Source of the DNA: Megaustenia siamemsis
Taxonomy: Eukaryota; Mollusca; Gastropoda; Stylommatophora; Ariophantidae
Direction: 5' to 3'
NCBI GenBank assembly: GCA_032433765.1
Contig: JAVIAB010000046.1
Coordinates: 64,392,203-64,456,202, forward strand
DNA length: 64,000 bases
Shown here: in pieces, positions 11,618 through 24,800 of the stretch
Layout of the letters: every line of letters starts with the position of its first letter
How positions within the stretch are numbered: the first letter of the stretch is position 1
Made by a program: the position numbers and the translations under genes
The notes under the pieces: generated by a model
Seen by the model: the letters and a program-made list of their open reading frames with translations, nothing else
What the model was told of the DNA's origin: nothing
Databases searched by the model: none

Positions 11618-11636
11618 AAGACGTCATAGGACATAC

Positions 11637-11648
11637 ATACACACACAT

Positions 11649-11679
<31 letters not shown>

Positions 11680-11681
11680 AT
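11637..11681. repeat. CA/TA microsatellite
   Basis: Runs of ACACAC followed by ATATATAT directly beyond the SINE-like head. Confidence 0.9.
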
Positions 11682-11747
11682 GAAGATTATAATAACGATT
11701 ATAACCGTCTAAGCATAACCACGTAACCACCAAGTTGAAAACTGTCA

Positions 11748-14700
11748 GCAAAGCTGTTTATCTAGGATCAATCATCAACAGCAAAACTGTTTATCTAGGA
11801 TCACACATCAACAACAAAGCTGTTTATCTAGGATCACTCATCAACAACAAAGCTGTTTATCTATGATCAATCATCAACAGCAAAACTGTTTATCTAGGAT
11901 CAATCATCAACAACAAAGCTGTTTATCTAGGATCAATCATCAACAACAAAGCTGTTTATCTAGGATCACACATCAACAACAAAGCTGTTTATCTAGGATC
12001 AATCATCAATAGCAAAACTGTTTATCTAGGATCAATCATCAACAACAAAGCTGTTTATCTAGGATCACTCATCAACAACAAAGCTGTTTATCTAGGATCA
12101 ATCATCAACAGCAAAACTGTTTATCTAGGATCAATCATCAACAACAAAGCTGTTTATCTAGGATCAATCATCAACAGCAAATCTGTTTATCTAGGATCAC
12201 ACATCAACAACAAAGCTGTTTATCTAGGATCAATCATCAACAGCAAAACTGTATATCTAGGATCGCACATCAACAAAGCTGTTTATCTAGGATCAATCAT
12301 CAACAACAAAGCTGTTTATCTAGGATCAATCATCAACAGCAAAACTGTTTATCTAGGATCAATCATCAACAACAAAGCTGTTTATCTAAGATCAATCATC
12401 AACAGCAAAGCTGTTTATCTAGGATCAATCATCAACAGCAAAACTGTTTATCTAGGATCAATCATCAACAACAAAGCTGTTTATCTAGGATCAATCATCA
12501 ACAGCAAAACTGTTTATCTAGGATCAATCATCAACAGCAAAACTGTTTATCTGGATCAATCATCAACAGCAAAGCTGTTTATCTAGGATCAATCATCAAC
12601 AACAAAGCTGTTTATCTAGGATCAATCATCAACAGCAAAACTGTTTATCTAGGATCAATCATCAACAGCAAAGCTGTTTATCTAGGATCAATCATCAACA
12701 GCAAAACTGTTTATCTAGGACCAATCATCAACAACAAAACTGTTTATCTAGGATCAATCATCAACAGCAAAACTGTTTATCTAGGATCAATCATCAACAG
12801 CAAAGCTGTTTATCTAGGATCAATCATCAACAGCAAAACTGTTTGTCTAGGATCAATCATCAACATCAAAACTGTTTATCTAGGATCAATCATCATCAGC
12901 AAAACTGTTTATCTAGGATCAATCATCAACAGCAAAACTGTTTATCTGGATCAATCATCAACAGCAAAGCTGTTTATCTAGGATCAATCATCAACAACAA
13001 AGCTGTTTATCTAGGATCAATCATCAACAGCAAAACTGTTTATCTAGGATCAATCATCAACAACAAAGCTGTTTATCTAGGATCAATCATCAACAGCAAA
13101 ACTGTTTATCTAGGATCAATCATCAACAACAAAGCTGTTTATCTAGGATCAATCATCATCAACAAAGCTGTTTATCTAGGATCAATCATCAACAATAAGG
13201 CTGTTTATCTAGGATCAATCATCAACAACAAAGCTGTTTATCTAGGATCAGTCATCAATAACAGAGCTGTTTATCTAGGATCAGTCATCAATAACAGAGC
13301 TGTTTATCTAGGATCAGTCAACAACAACAGAGCTGTTTATCTAGGATCACACATCAACAATAAAGCTGTTTTTCTAGGATCACTCATCAACAACAAAGCT
13401 GTTTATCTAGGATAACTCATCAACAACAAAGCCGTTTATCTACGATCACTCAACAACAAAGCTGTTTATCTAGGATCAATCATCAACAGCAAAACTGTTT
13501 ATCTAGGATCAATCATCAACAACAAAGCTGTTTATCTAGGATCAATCATCAACAACAAAGCTGTGTATCTAGGATCACTCATCAACATCAAAGCTGATTA
13601 TCTAGGATCAATCATCAACAACAAAGCTGTTTATCTAGAATCAGTCATAACTAACAGAGCTGTTTAGCTAGGATCACTCATCAACAACAGAGCTGTTTAT
13701 CTAGGATCAATCATCAACAACAAAGCTGTTTATCTAGGATCACACATCAACATTAAAGCTGTTTATCTAGTATCACACATCAACAACAAAGCTGTTTATC
13801 TAGGATCAATCATCAAGAACAAAGCTGTTTATCTAGAATCAGTCATCACTATCAGAGCTGTTTATCTGGGATCACTCATCAACAACAGAGCTGTTTATCT
13901 AGGATCAATCATCAACAACAAAGCTGTTTATCTAGGATCACACATCAACATTAAAGCTGTTTATCTAGGATCACACATCAACAACAAAGCTGTTTATCTA
14001 GGATCACACCATCAACAACAAAGCTGTTTATCTAGGATCAATCATCAACAACAAAGCTGTTTATCTAGGATCACACATCAACAACAAAGCTGTTTATCTA
14101 GGATCACTCATCAACAACAAAGCTGTTTATCTAGGATCAATCATCAACAGCAAAGCTGTTTATCTAGGATCAATCATCAACAACAAAGCTGTTTATCTAG
14201 GATTACACATCAACAACAAAGCTGTTTATCTTGGATCACTCATCAACAACAAAGCTGTTTATCTAGGATCACTCATCAACAACAAAGCTGTTTTAATCTA
14301 GGATCAATCATCAACAACAAAGCTGTTTATCTAGGATCAGTAATCAGTAACAGAGCTGTTTATCTAGGATCAGTCATCAACAACAGAGCTGTTTATCTAG
14401 GATCAATCATCAACAACAAAGCTGTTTATCTAGGATCACTCATTAACAACAAAGCTGTTTATCTAGGATCACACATCAACAACAAATCTGTTTATCTAGG
14501 ATCACACATCAACAACAAAGCTGTTTATCTAGGATCAATTATCAACAACAAAGCTGTTTATCCAGGATCACTCATCAGCAACAAAGCTGTTTATCTAGGA
14601 TCAATCATCAACAACAAAGCTGTTTATCTAGGATCAGTCATCAATAACAGAGCTGTTTATCTTGGATCACTCATCAACAACAAAGCTGTTTATCTAGGAT

Positions 14701-15312
14701 CAATCATCAACAACAAAGCTGTTTAACTAGGATCAGTCATCAATAACAGAACTGTTTATCCAGGATCACTCATCAGCAACAAAGCTGTTTATCTAGGATC
14801 AATCAACAACAACAAAGCTGTTTATCTAGGATCAGTCATCAATAACAGAGCTGTTTATCTTGGATCAATCATCAACAACAAAGCTGTTTATCTAGGATCA
14901 ATCATCAACAACAAAGCTGTTTAACTAGGATCAGTCATCAATAACAGAGCTGTTTATCTGGGATCACTCATCAACAACAAAGCTGTTTATCTAGGATCAA
15001 TTATCAACAACAGAGCTGTTTATCTAGGATCAATCATCAACAACAAAGCATTTTATCTAGGATCAGTCATCAATAACAGAGCTGTTTATCTTGGATCACT
15101 CATCAACAACAGAGCTGTTTATCTAGGATCAATCATCAACAACAAAGCTGTTTATCTAGGATCAATCATCAACAACAAAGCTGTTTATATAGGATCAGTC
15201 ATCAATAACAGAGCTGTTTATCTAGGATCAGTCATCAATAACAGAGCTGTTTATCTAGGATCAGTCATCAATAACAGAGCTGTTTATCTAGGATCAATCA
15301 TCAACAACAAAG
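11748..15312. repeat. 33-bp tandem array, about 108 copies
   Basis: The monomer contains AAAGCTGTTTATCTAGGATC and ATCATCAACAAC. Variant positions are AAAGCT/AAAACT, ATCATC/ACACATC/CTCATC/GTCATC and CAACAAC/CAATAAC. The AAAACT type is common before about 13,150 and the AATAACAGAGCT type after about 13,240, so the array has regional subfamilies. A period of 11 codons keeps frames open. Confidence 0.95.
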
Positions 15313-15314
15313 AT

Positions 15315-15680
15315 TGCCTTCTTTTCTTCCTCATTTGTCTTTTAGCGCCGAGAGGAGATATAATTTGCTGTCTTTTGCTCTTCTATTGGCCTCTCCTGCT
15401 GTTATGTTTCCTAGTGTCTCTAATATTCCATGAATCCATTTTTGTCATCTTCTGTTGGCCTCTCCTGCTGTTATGCTGTTATTATGCAGGAATTATCCTT
15501 AGCATTTTTCTCAGTTCTTCATTTCTGATCTTATCTCTCAGACTGTTTCCTGTCATTCGTCTAACACATTTCATCTCTGTAGAGGTTATTTTTTCTTATT
15601 GTTCTTGCATCTAGGGTCCAGGTCTGGCATTGGTAGCACAACGTTGGGATGAAGATTGCAAGAACAGATTGGCTAAAAAA
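15315..15680 (-). mobile_element. Non-LTR retrotransposon, 3' coding fragment
   Basis: The minus strand reads CQTWTLDARTIRK and, after frameshifts, EMKCVRRMTGNSLRDKIRN and EELRKMLRI, the YG..tWtl block and following helix of a non-LTR reverse transcriptase. It directly abuts the 33-bp array at 15,312. GGCCTCTCCTGCTGTTATG is repeated at 15,391 and 15,457, a local duplication of about 66 bp. Confidence 0.7.
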
Positions 15681-15917
15681 GGTGAAGAATAAATTGGCAA
15701 TTCTTTTACAAGGCCAGTTCACATGAAGCAACAATTGCAAAACATCAGAGCTGAGGCTATCGGAGCCTGTCACTTTTTCTTTTGCAACGTGAGAGCTGGA
15801 CTCTGGCTATGGTCCTTGACTAGACATCGTCATCATACAAGGTGACGTGTTCATGAGCTAACACAAGAACCAACGAAAACATCCTTAAAGAAGAGAAAAC
15901 AAACTTAAACTGACAAG

Positions 15918-16256
15918 CGAAATGAAATATCAACCGACATGTGAAATGAAATATCAACTGACAAGTGAAATGAAATATCAACTGACAAGTGAAATGAAAT
16001 ATCAACTGACAAGTGAAATGAAATATCAACTGACAAGTGAAATGAAATATCAACTGACAAGTGAAATGAAATATCAACTGACAAGTGAAATGAAATATCA
16101 ACTGACAAGTGAAATGAAATATCAACTGACAAGTGAAATGAAATATCAACTGACAAGTGAAATGAAATATCAACCGACAAGTGAAATTAAATATCAACCG
16201 ACAAGTGAAATGAAATATCAACTGACAAGTGAAATGAAATATCAACCGACAAGTTC
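15918..16256. repeat. 24-bp tandem array, 14 copies
   Basis: The monomer contains TATCAACTGACAAGTGAAAT; copies are nearly identical, with CTG/CCG as the main variant. Period 24 gives an eight-residue repeat in every frame. Confidence 0.95.
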
Positions 16257-16327
16257 TGGCCACGTCAAAACATAGCAATTGTCTGGAAGGAGTAATAGTG
16301 AAGTGTTTGCTGTCTGAAGGTGGAAGA

Positions 16328-16380
16328 TGGTGATGATGTTTGATGATGTTTGATGATGTTTGATGATGTTTGATGATGAT
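16328..16380. repeat. 11-bp repeat TGATGATGTTT, about 4 copies
   Basis: Short perfect array between the 24-bp and 48-bp arrays. Confidence 0.9.
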
Positions 16381-16391
16381 ATAACTAGGGT

Positions 16392-19212
16392 ATCAATGAC
16401 TCCCCATAGACCACAATCACAGAGTCAGACATTATAGACATCAATGTCTCCCCACAGACTATTGTCACAGAGTCACACAACACAGACGTCAATGACTCCT
16501 CACAGACTATAGTCACAGTCAGACATTATAGACATCAATGTCTCCCCACAGAATATTGTCACAGAGTCACACAACACAAACGTCAATGACTCCTCAAAGA
16601 TTATAGTCACAGAGTCAGACATTATAGACATCAATGTCTCCCCACAGACTATAGTCACAGAGTCAGACATTATAGTCATCTATGTCTCCCCACAGACTAT
16701 AGTCACTGAGTCAGACATTATAGACATCAATGTCTCCCCACAGACTATAGTCACAGAGTCAGACATTATAGACATCTATGTCTCACCACAGATTATAGTC
16801 ACAGAGTCAGACATTATAGACATCTATGTCTCCCCACGGACTATAGTCACAGAGTCAGACATTATAGACATCTATGTCTCACCACGGACTATAGTCACAG
16901 AGTCAGACATTATAGACATCTATGTCTCACCACAGACTATAGTCACAGAGTCAGACATTATAGACATATATGTCTCACCACAGACTATAGTCACAGAGTC
17001 AGACATTATAGACATCTATGTGTCACCACAGACTATAGTCACAGAGTCAGACATTATAGACATCAATGTCTCCCCACAGATTATAGTCACAGAGTCAGAC
17101 ATTATAGACATCTATGTCTCCCCACAGATTATAGTCACAGAGTCAGACATTATAGTCATCTATGTCTCACCACGGACTATAGTCACAGAGTCAGACATTA
17201 TAGACATCTATGTCTCCCCACAGACTATAGTCACAGAGTCAGACATTATAGACATCAATGTCTCCCCACAGACTATAGTCACAGAGTCAGACATTATAGA
17301 CATCTATGTCTCACCACAGACTATAGTCACAGAGTCAGACATTATAGACATCTATGTCTCACCACGGACTATAGTCACAGAGTCAGACATTATAGACATC
17401 TATGTCTCACCACGGACTATAGTCACAGAGTCAGACATTATAGACATCTATGTCTCACCACGGACTATAGTCACAGAGTCAGACATTATAGACATCAATG
17501 TCTCACCACGGACTATAGTCACAGAGTCAGACATTATAGACATCTATGTCTCACCACGGACTATAGTCACAGAGTCAGACATTATAGACATCAATGTCTC
17601 CCCACGGACTATAGTCACAGAGTCAGACATTATAGACATCTATGTCTCACCACGGACTATAGTCACAGAGTCAGACATTATAGACATCTATGTCTCCCCA
17701 CGGACTATAGTCACAGAGTCAGACATTATAGACATCTATGTCTCCCCACGGACTATAGTCACAGAGTCAGACATTATATACATCTATGTCTCACCACGGA
17801 CTATAGTCACAGAGTCAGACATTATAGACATCTATGTCTCACCACAGACTATAGTCACAGAGTCAGACATTATAGACATATATGTCTCACCACAGACTAT
17901 AGTCACAGAGTCAGACATTATAGACATCTATGTGTCACCACAGACTATAGTCACAGAGTCAGACATCATAGACATCTATGTCTCACCACAGACTATAGTC
18001 ACAGAGTCAGACATTATAGACATCTATGTCTCCCCACAGACTATAGTCACAGAGTCAGACATTATAGACATCTATGTCTCCCCACAGACTATAGTCACAG
18101 AGTCAGACATTATAGACATCTATGTCTCACCACAGACTATAGTCACAGAGTCAGACATTATAGACATCTATGTCTCACCACGGACTATAGTCACAGAGTC
18201 AGACATTATAGACATCTATGTCTCACCACGGACTATAGTCACAGAGTCAGACATTATAGACATCTATGTCTCACCACAGACTATAGTCACAGAGTCAGAC
18301 ATTATAGACATCTATGTCTCCCCACAGACTATAGTCACAGAGTCAGACATTATAGACATCTATGTCTCCCCACAGACTATAGTCACTGAGTCAGACATTA
18401 TAGACATCTATGTCTCACCACGGACTATAGTCACAGAGTTAGACATTATAGACATCTATGTCTCACCACGGACTATAGTCACAGCGTCAGACATTATAGA
18501 CATCTATGTCTCACCACGGACTATAGTCACAGAGTCAGACATTATAGACATCTATGTCTCACCACGGACTATAGTCACAGAGTCAGACATTATAGACATC
18601 TATGTCTCCCCACAGACTATAGTCACAGAGTCAGACATTATAGACATCTATGTCTCACCACGGACTATAGTCACAGAGTCAGACATTATAGACATCTATG
18701 TCTCACCACGGACTATAGTCACAGAGTCAGACATTATAGACATCTATGTCTCCCACGGACTATAATCACAGAGTCAGACATTATAGACATCTATGTCTCA
18801 CCACAGACTATAGTCACAGAGTCAGACATTATAGACATCTATGTCTCACCACGGACTATAGTCACAGAGTCAGACATTATAGACATCTATGTCTCCCCAC
18901 AGACTATAGTCACTGAGTCAGACATTATAGACATCTATGTCTCACCACGGACTATAGTCACAGAGTCAGACATTATAGACATCTATGTCTCACCACGGAC
19001 TATAGTCACAGAGTCAGACATTATAGACATCTATGTCTCACCACGGACTATAGTCACAGAGTCAGACATTATAGACATCTATGTCTCACCACGGACTATA
19101 GTCACAGAGTCAGACATTATAGACATCTATGTCTCACCACGGACTATAGTCACAGAGTCAGACATTATAGACATCTATGTCTCACCACGGACTATAGTCA
19201 CAGAGTCAGACA
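16392..19212. repeat. 48-bp tandem array, about 58 copies
   Basis: The monomer contains GAGTCAGACATTATAGACAT and CACCACGGACTATAGTCAC. Almost all variation is at three places: CTCACCAC/CTCCCCAC, CGG/CAG and ATCTATG/ATCAATG. The first copies (16,392-16,620) are more diverged than the rest. Because 48 is divisible by three, a plus-strand frame stays open for 581 codons (17,020-18,765). Confidence 0.95.
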
Positions 19213-19283
19213 AAACCGTTTCTAGACAACAAGAATCCTTCAGACCGGCAGTAAAAAATCGCAGTCTCTTTGAACAAGCTACT

Positions 19284-19392
19284 TGATGATGATGATGATG
19301 ACAACGATGATGATGATAATGATGATGGCGATGATGATGATGATAATGATGATGGCGATGATGATGATGATAATGATGATGGCGATGATGGC
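19284..19392. repeat. GAT-rich microsatellite
   Basis: GATGATGAT with three near-identical 27-bp blocks ending in GATGGC. Confidence 0.9.
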
Positions 19393-19483
19393 TGTAAACA
19401 AAATAGAACAGTCAAACTGCACACATCAGGTTTACAAACAAATGGTGTTTCGTTTAAGTTATATAGAGATGATTATGTGGGTG

Positions 19484-19955
19484 CTACATAGAACCCATTA
19501 TGTACAGGCTACATAGAACCCATTATGTACAGGCTACATAGAACCCATTATGTACAAGCTACATAGAACCCATTATGTACAAGCTACATAGAACCCATTA
19601 TGTACAGGCTACATAGAACCCATTATGTACAAGCTACATAGAACCCATTATGTACAGGCTACATAGAACCCATTATGTACAAGCTACATAGAACCCATTA
19701 TGTATAGGCTACATAGAACCCATTATGTACAAGCTACATAGAACACATTATGTACAAGCTACATAGAACCCATTATGTACAGGCTACATAGAACCCATTA
19801 TGTATAGGCTGCATAGAACCCATTATATACAGGCCACATAGAACCCATTATGTAAGGGCTACATAGAACCCATTATGTACAAGCTACATAGAACCCATTA
19901 TGTACAGGCTACATAGAACCTATTATGTACAAGCTACATAGAACCAATTATGTGT
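19484..19955. repeat. 25-bp tandem array, about 19 copies
   Basis: The monomer contains CTACATAGAACCCATTATGT followed by ACA(A/G)G. The ACAGG and ACAAG forms alternate along part of the array. Confidence 0.95.
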
Positions 19956-20172
19956 AACACCCTTTCCACATGGACTAGGCTAGAGGTGACTATGGTCTAT
20001 AACAGATTAGAGGTGATGATAGTCCCGTATTAAGTGATTAGGTGTGTGTATTGACTTGTCAATAGATGAGAGGTGATTGTGTCACAGAAGAGAAAGGATA
20101 ACATGAGGGACAGAGATGTATAACAAATGAAAGAAGACACTGTCAACAATGTCTGTCAAGAAGTGCACTAAC

Positions 20173-20301
20173 TTTCCTCCAGGCTGGAGTGCACTGAGGC
20201 CAGTTGTGCCTTGTGCACTGTGTTGTCGCACTCATCAATGGCGTCTGCGAAGTTTTTGCTGGAAGAGTTGGTGGTCCCACCGACATGGTAGCAATAGGTC
20301 A
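20173..20301 (-). CDS. CTLD-C exon: N-terminal half
   Basis: This 129-nt exon (phase 1 in and out) follows a TCTCTCCTATTTCAG acceptor and ends at GTTAGT. It encodes TYCYHVGGTTNSSS, FADAIDECDN and KAQLASVHSSLEE: the second Cys, the first helix with its Cys, and the 'lasvhs..Ee' strand of a CTLD. NSS is a possible N-glycosylation site. The last base completes a Lys codon with 11,020 and leads into the hydrophobic FILLLL strand. It is flanked by the 82-bp array upstream in the transcript and a 25-bp array (19.5-19.95k) downstream. Confidence 0.9.
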
Positions 20302-20309
20302 CTGAAATA

Positions 20310-20718
20310 GGAGAGAGATCACACACGTGGGGGTCTCACGATATTGTGGGATGTGTGTGGGATTATTACTGGAGGACATCAAGAGAGATCACACATATAG
20401 AATCACATATGTAGGGGTCACGACATTGTGTGCTGTGTATGAGATCAATATTGGAGGACATCAAGAGAGATCACACATATAGAATCACATATGTAGGGGT
20501 CACGATAGTGTGTGCTGTGTATGAGATCAATATTGGAGGACATCAAGAGAGATCACACATATAGAATCACATATGTAGGGGTCACGACATTGTGTGCTGT
20601 GTATGAGATCAATATTGGAGGACATCAAGAGAGATCACACATATAGAATCACATATGTAAGGGTCACGATATTGTGTGCTGAGATCAATATTGGAGGACA
20701 TCAAGAGAGATCACATAT
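20310..20718. repeat. 82-bp tandem repeat, about 4.5 copies, next to an exon acceptor
   Basis: The unit contains GAGAGATCACACATATAGAA and TGAGATCAATATTGGAGG. The outermost partial copy begins within the pyrimidine tract of the 20,301 exon acceptor. Confidence 0.93.
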
Positions 20719-20934
20719 AAATTGACACACAAAAAGCCACAAGTTTAGTGATGCAGAAACGGAGTCATATCAGGAGTAAGATCGAAGGGAGAGTATCTAG
20801 AAAACTCAATAAAATCATCGAATGACAAATGTTGATGTTATCACTGAACGAGAATTATTATCTCCCTTGATTTTTGGAGAGAAGAAAGGAAAAATAACCA
20901 GATTTGAGGACTCTGCCAATGTTATACTGGCCAA

Positions 20935-21314
20935 TATAGGTGAGATCACATACTTAAAGATATAGGTGAGATCACATACTTAAAGATATAGGTGAGATCA
21001 CATACTTAAAGATATAGGTGAGATCACATACTTACCAATATAGGTGAGATCACATACTTAAAGATATAGATAAGATGACATTCTTAAAGATATAGGTGGG
21101 ATCACATACTTAAAGATAGAGGTGAGATCACATACTTAAAGATATAGGTGAGATCACATACTTAAGGATATAGGTGACATCACATTCTTAAAAATATAGG
21201 TGAGATCACATACTTAAAGATATAGGTGAGATCACATACTTAAAGATATAGGTGAGATCACATATTTAAAGATAGACGTGTGATCACATATTTAAAGATA
21301 TAGGTGAGATCACT
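20935..21314. repeat. 26-bp tandem array, about 14 copies
   Basis: The monomer contains AGATATAGGTGAGATCACAT followed by ACTTAA, with scattered substitutions. Confidence 0.95.
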
Positions 21315-21399
21315 GTTTGCAACCCATGTCTCAGGTACAATGCTCTGGTAGGCTGATACAAGCCACCGATTATGCACCACTTTCATTTGGTGTTTGGAG

Positions 21400-21605
21400 T
21401 TTGGTTTGTAAGAAAACCAGATGTCAGCATAGCAAAACAGGCAATGTAATGGAACCCACTGGAAAGAGGAAACAGGGAAGTCCCAGTAATACACGGGAAA
21501 AAGAGGTCATGGAAACCTTCAAGAACATTGGCTTTAATTGAAAGGAAGCAGAGAAAATGTCCAAGGATAAGGATGGATGGAGGGGTTTGGTGGGTGGGTG
21601 GGTTT
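21400..21605 (+). mobile_element. Non-LTR retrotransposon, C-terminal fragment
   Basis: The plus strand reads [19 protein letters not shown], then [12 protein letters not shown], a stop where Trp is expected, [17 protein letters not shown]. This matches the 'l.w.p.GKRkqGRP..TW' and 'G..W.e....a.DR..Wr..v' tail of a CR1/Jockey-like element. The Gly-Gly-Trp-rich continuation is the tetranucleotide repeat that follows. Confidence 0.72.
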
Positions 21606-21727
21606 GTGAATGGATAGGTGGTTGGGTCGGTGGATGGATGGATGGATGGATGGATGGATGGATGGATGGATGGATGGATGGATGGATGGATGCGTGGGTG
21701 GGTGGGTGGGTGGGTGGATGGATGGGG
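21575..21727. repeat. GGAT/GGGT tetranucleotide repeat
   Basis: GGTGGGTGGG, then about 17 GATG units, then GGGT units. It starts directly at the 3' end of the retrotransposon fragment. Confidence 0.93.
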
Positions 21728-21802
21728 AGACCTTATCTATGGCTTGTTATCCCAAAGTGGAATCTGGAGAGGTTTGAACGACTAGCAGATTTAGTTTGGG
21801 TG

Positions 21803-24800
21803 GCAGGCATCACACAGCTAGACACTGACAGGCACCACACAGCTAGACACTGACAGGCATCACACAGCTAGACACTGACATGCATCACACAGCTAGACAC
21901 TGACAGGCATCACACAGCTAGACACTGACAGGCACCACACAGCTAGACACTGGCAGGCATCACACAGCTAGACACTGATAGGCACCACACAGCTAGACAC
22001 TGGCAGGCATCACACAGCTAGACACTGACAGGCACCACACAGCTAGACACTGGCAGGCATCACACAGCTAGACACTCACAGGCATCACACAGCTAGACAC
22101 TGACCGGCATCACACAGCTAGACACTGACAGGCATCACACAGCTAGACACTCACAGGCATCACACAGCTAGACACTGACAGGCATCACACAGCTAGACAC
22201 TCACAGGCATCACACAGCTAGACACTGGCAGGCATCACACAGCTAGACACTCACAGGCATCACACAGCTAGACACTGGCAGGCATCACACAGCTAGACAT
22301 TGGCAGGCATCACACAGCTAGACACTCACAGGCATCACACAGCTAGACACTCACAGGCATCACACAGCTAGACACTCACAGGCATCACACAGCTAGACAC
22401 TCACAGGCATCACACAGCTAGACACTGACAGGCATCACACAGCTAGACACTGACAGGCATCACACAGCTAGACACTCACAGGCATCACACAGCTAGACAC
22501 TCACAGGCATCACACAGCTAGACACTGGCAGGCATCACACAGCTAGACACTCACAGGCATCACACAGCTAGACACTCACAGGCATCACACAGCTAGACAC
22601 TGACAGGCATCACACAGCTAGACACTCACAGGCATCACACAGCTAGACACTGACAGGCATCACACAGCTAGACACTGACAGGCATCACACAGCTAGACAC
22701 TCACAGGCATCACACAGCTAGACACTGACAGGCATCACACAGCTAGACACTGACAGGCATCACACAGCTAGACACTGACAGGCATCACACAGCTAGACAC
22801 TCACAGGCATCACACAGCTAGACACTGACAGGCATCACACAGCTAGACACTGACAGGCATCACACAGCTAGACACTGACAGGCATCACACAGCTAGACAC
22901 TGACAGGCATCACACAGCTAGACACTGACAGGCATCACACAGCTAGACACTGACAGGCATCACACAGATAGACACTGACAGGCATCACACAGCTAGACAC
23001 TGACAGGCATCACACAGCTAGACACTGACAGGCATCACACAGCTAGACACTGACAGGCATCACACAGATAGACACTGACAGGCATCACACAGCTAGACAC
23101 TCACAGGCATCACACAGCTAGACACTCACAGGCATCACACAGCTAGACACTCACAGGCATCACACAGCTAGACACTCACAGGCATCACACAGCTAGACAC
23201 TCACAGGCATCACACAGCTAGACACTGGCAGGCATCACACAGCTAGACACTGACAGGCATCACACAGCTAGACACTCACAGGCATCACACAGCTAGACAC
23301 TCACAGGCATCACACAGCTAGACACTCACAGGCATCACACAGCTAGACACTGGCAGGCATCACACAGCTAGACACTCACAGGCATCACACAGCTAGACAC
23401 TCACAGGCATCACACAGCTAGACACTCACAGGCATCACACAGCTAGACACTCACAGGCATCACACAGCTAGACACTCACAGGCATCACACAGCTAGACAC
23501 TGGCAGGCATCACACAGCTAGACACTGACATGCATCACACAGCTAGACACTGGCAGGCATCACACAGCTAGACACTGACAGACATCACACAGCTAGACAC
23601 TGACAGGCATCACACAGCTAGACACTGACAAGCATCACACAGCTAGACACTGACAGGCATCACACAGCTAGACACTGACAAGCATCACACAGCTAGACAC
23701 TGACAGGCATCACACAGCTAGACACTGACAAGCATCATACAGCTAGACACTGACAGACATCACACAGCTAGACACTCACAGGCATCACACAGCTAGACAC
23801 TCACAGGCATCACACAGCTAGACACTCACAGGCATCACACAGCTAGACACTCACAGGCATCACACAGCTAGACACGGACAGGCATCACACAGCTAGACAC
23901 TCACAGGCATCACACAGCTAGACACTGACAGACATCACACAGCTAGACACTCACAGGCATCACACAGCTAGACACTCACAGCATCACACAGCTAGACACT
24001 CACAGGCATCACACAGCTAGACACTGACAGGCATCACACAGCTAGACACTCACAGGCATCACACAGCTAGACACTCACAGGCATCACACAGCTAGACACT
24101 CACAGGCATCACACAGCTAGACACTGACAGACATCACACAGCTAGACACTCACAGGCATCACACAGCTAGACACTGACAGACATCACACAGCTAGACACT
24201 CACAGGCATCACACAGCTAGACACTCACAGGCATCACACAGCTAGACACTGACAGCATCACACAGCTAGACACTGACAGGCATCACACAGCTAGACACTC
24301 ACAGCATCACACAGCTAGACACTGACAGGCATCACACAGCTAGACACTGACAGGCATCACACAGCTAGACACTGACAGGCATCACACAGCTAGACACTGA
24401 CAGGCATCACACAGCTAGACACTGACAGGCATCACACAGCTAGACACTGACAGGCATCACACAGCTAGACACTCACAGGCATCACACAGCTAGACACTGA
24501 CAGGCATCACACAGCTAGACACTGACAGGCATCACACAGCTAGACACTGACAGGCATCACACAGCTAGACACTCACAGGCATCACACAGCTAGACACACA
24601 GGCATCACACAGCTAGACACTGACAGGCATCACACAGCTAGACACTGACAGGCATCACACAGCTAGACACTCACAGGCATCACACAGCTAGACACTCACA
24701 GGCATCACACAGCTAGACACTCACAGGCATCACACAGCTAGACACTGACAGGCATCACACACTAGACACTCACAGGCATCACACAGCTAGACACTGACAG

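Noticed and set aside
17020..18765. Plus-strand open frame of 581 codons with a 16-residue repeat
   Set aside because: The 48-bp period is divisible by three and the unit has no stop in this frame, so openness is automatic. It lies antisense in an intron, has no start context or flanking exons, and the frame closes when a single base is lost near 18,753.
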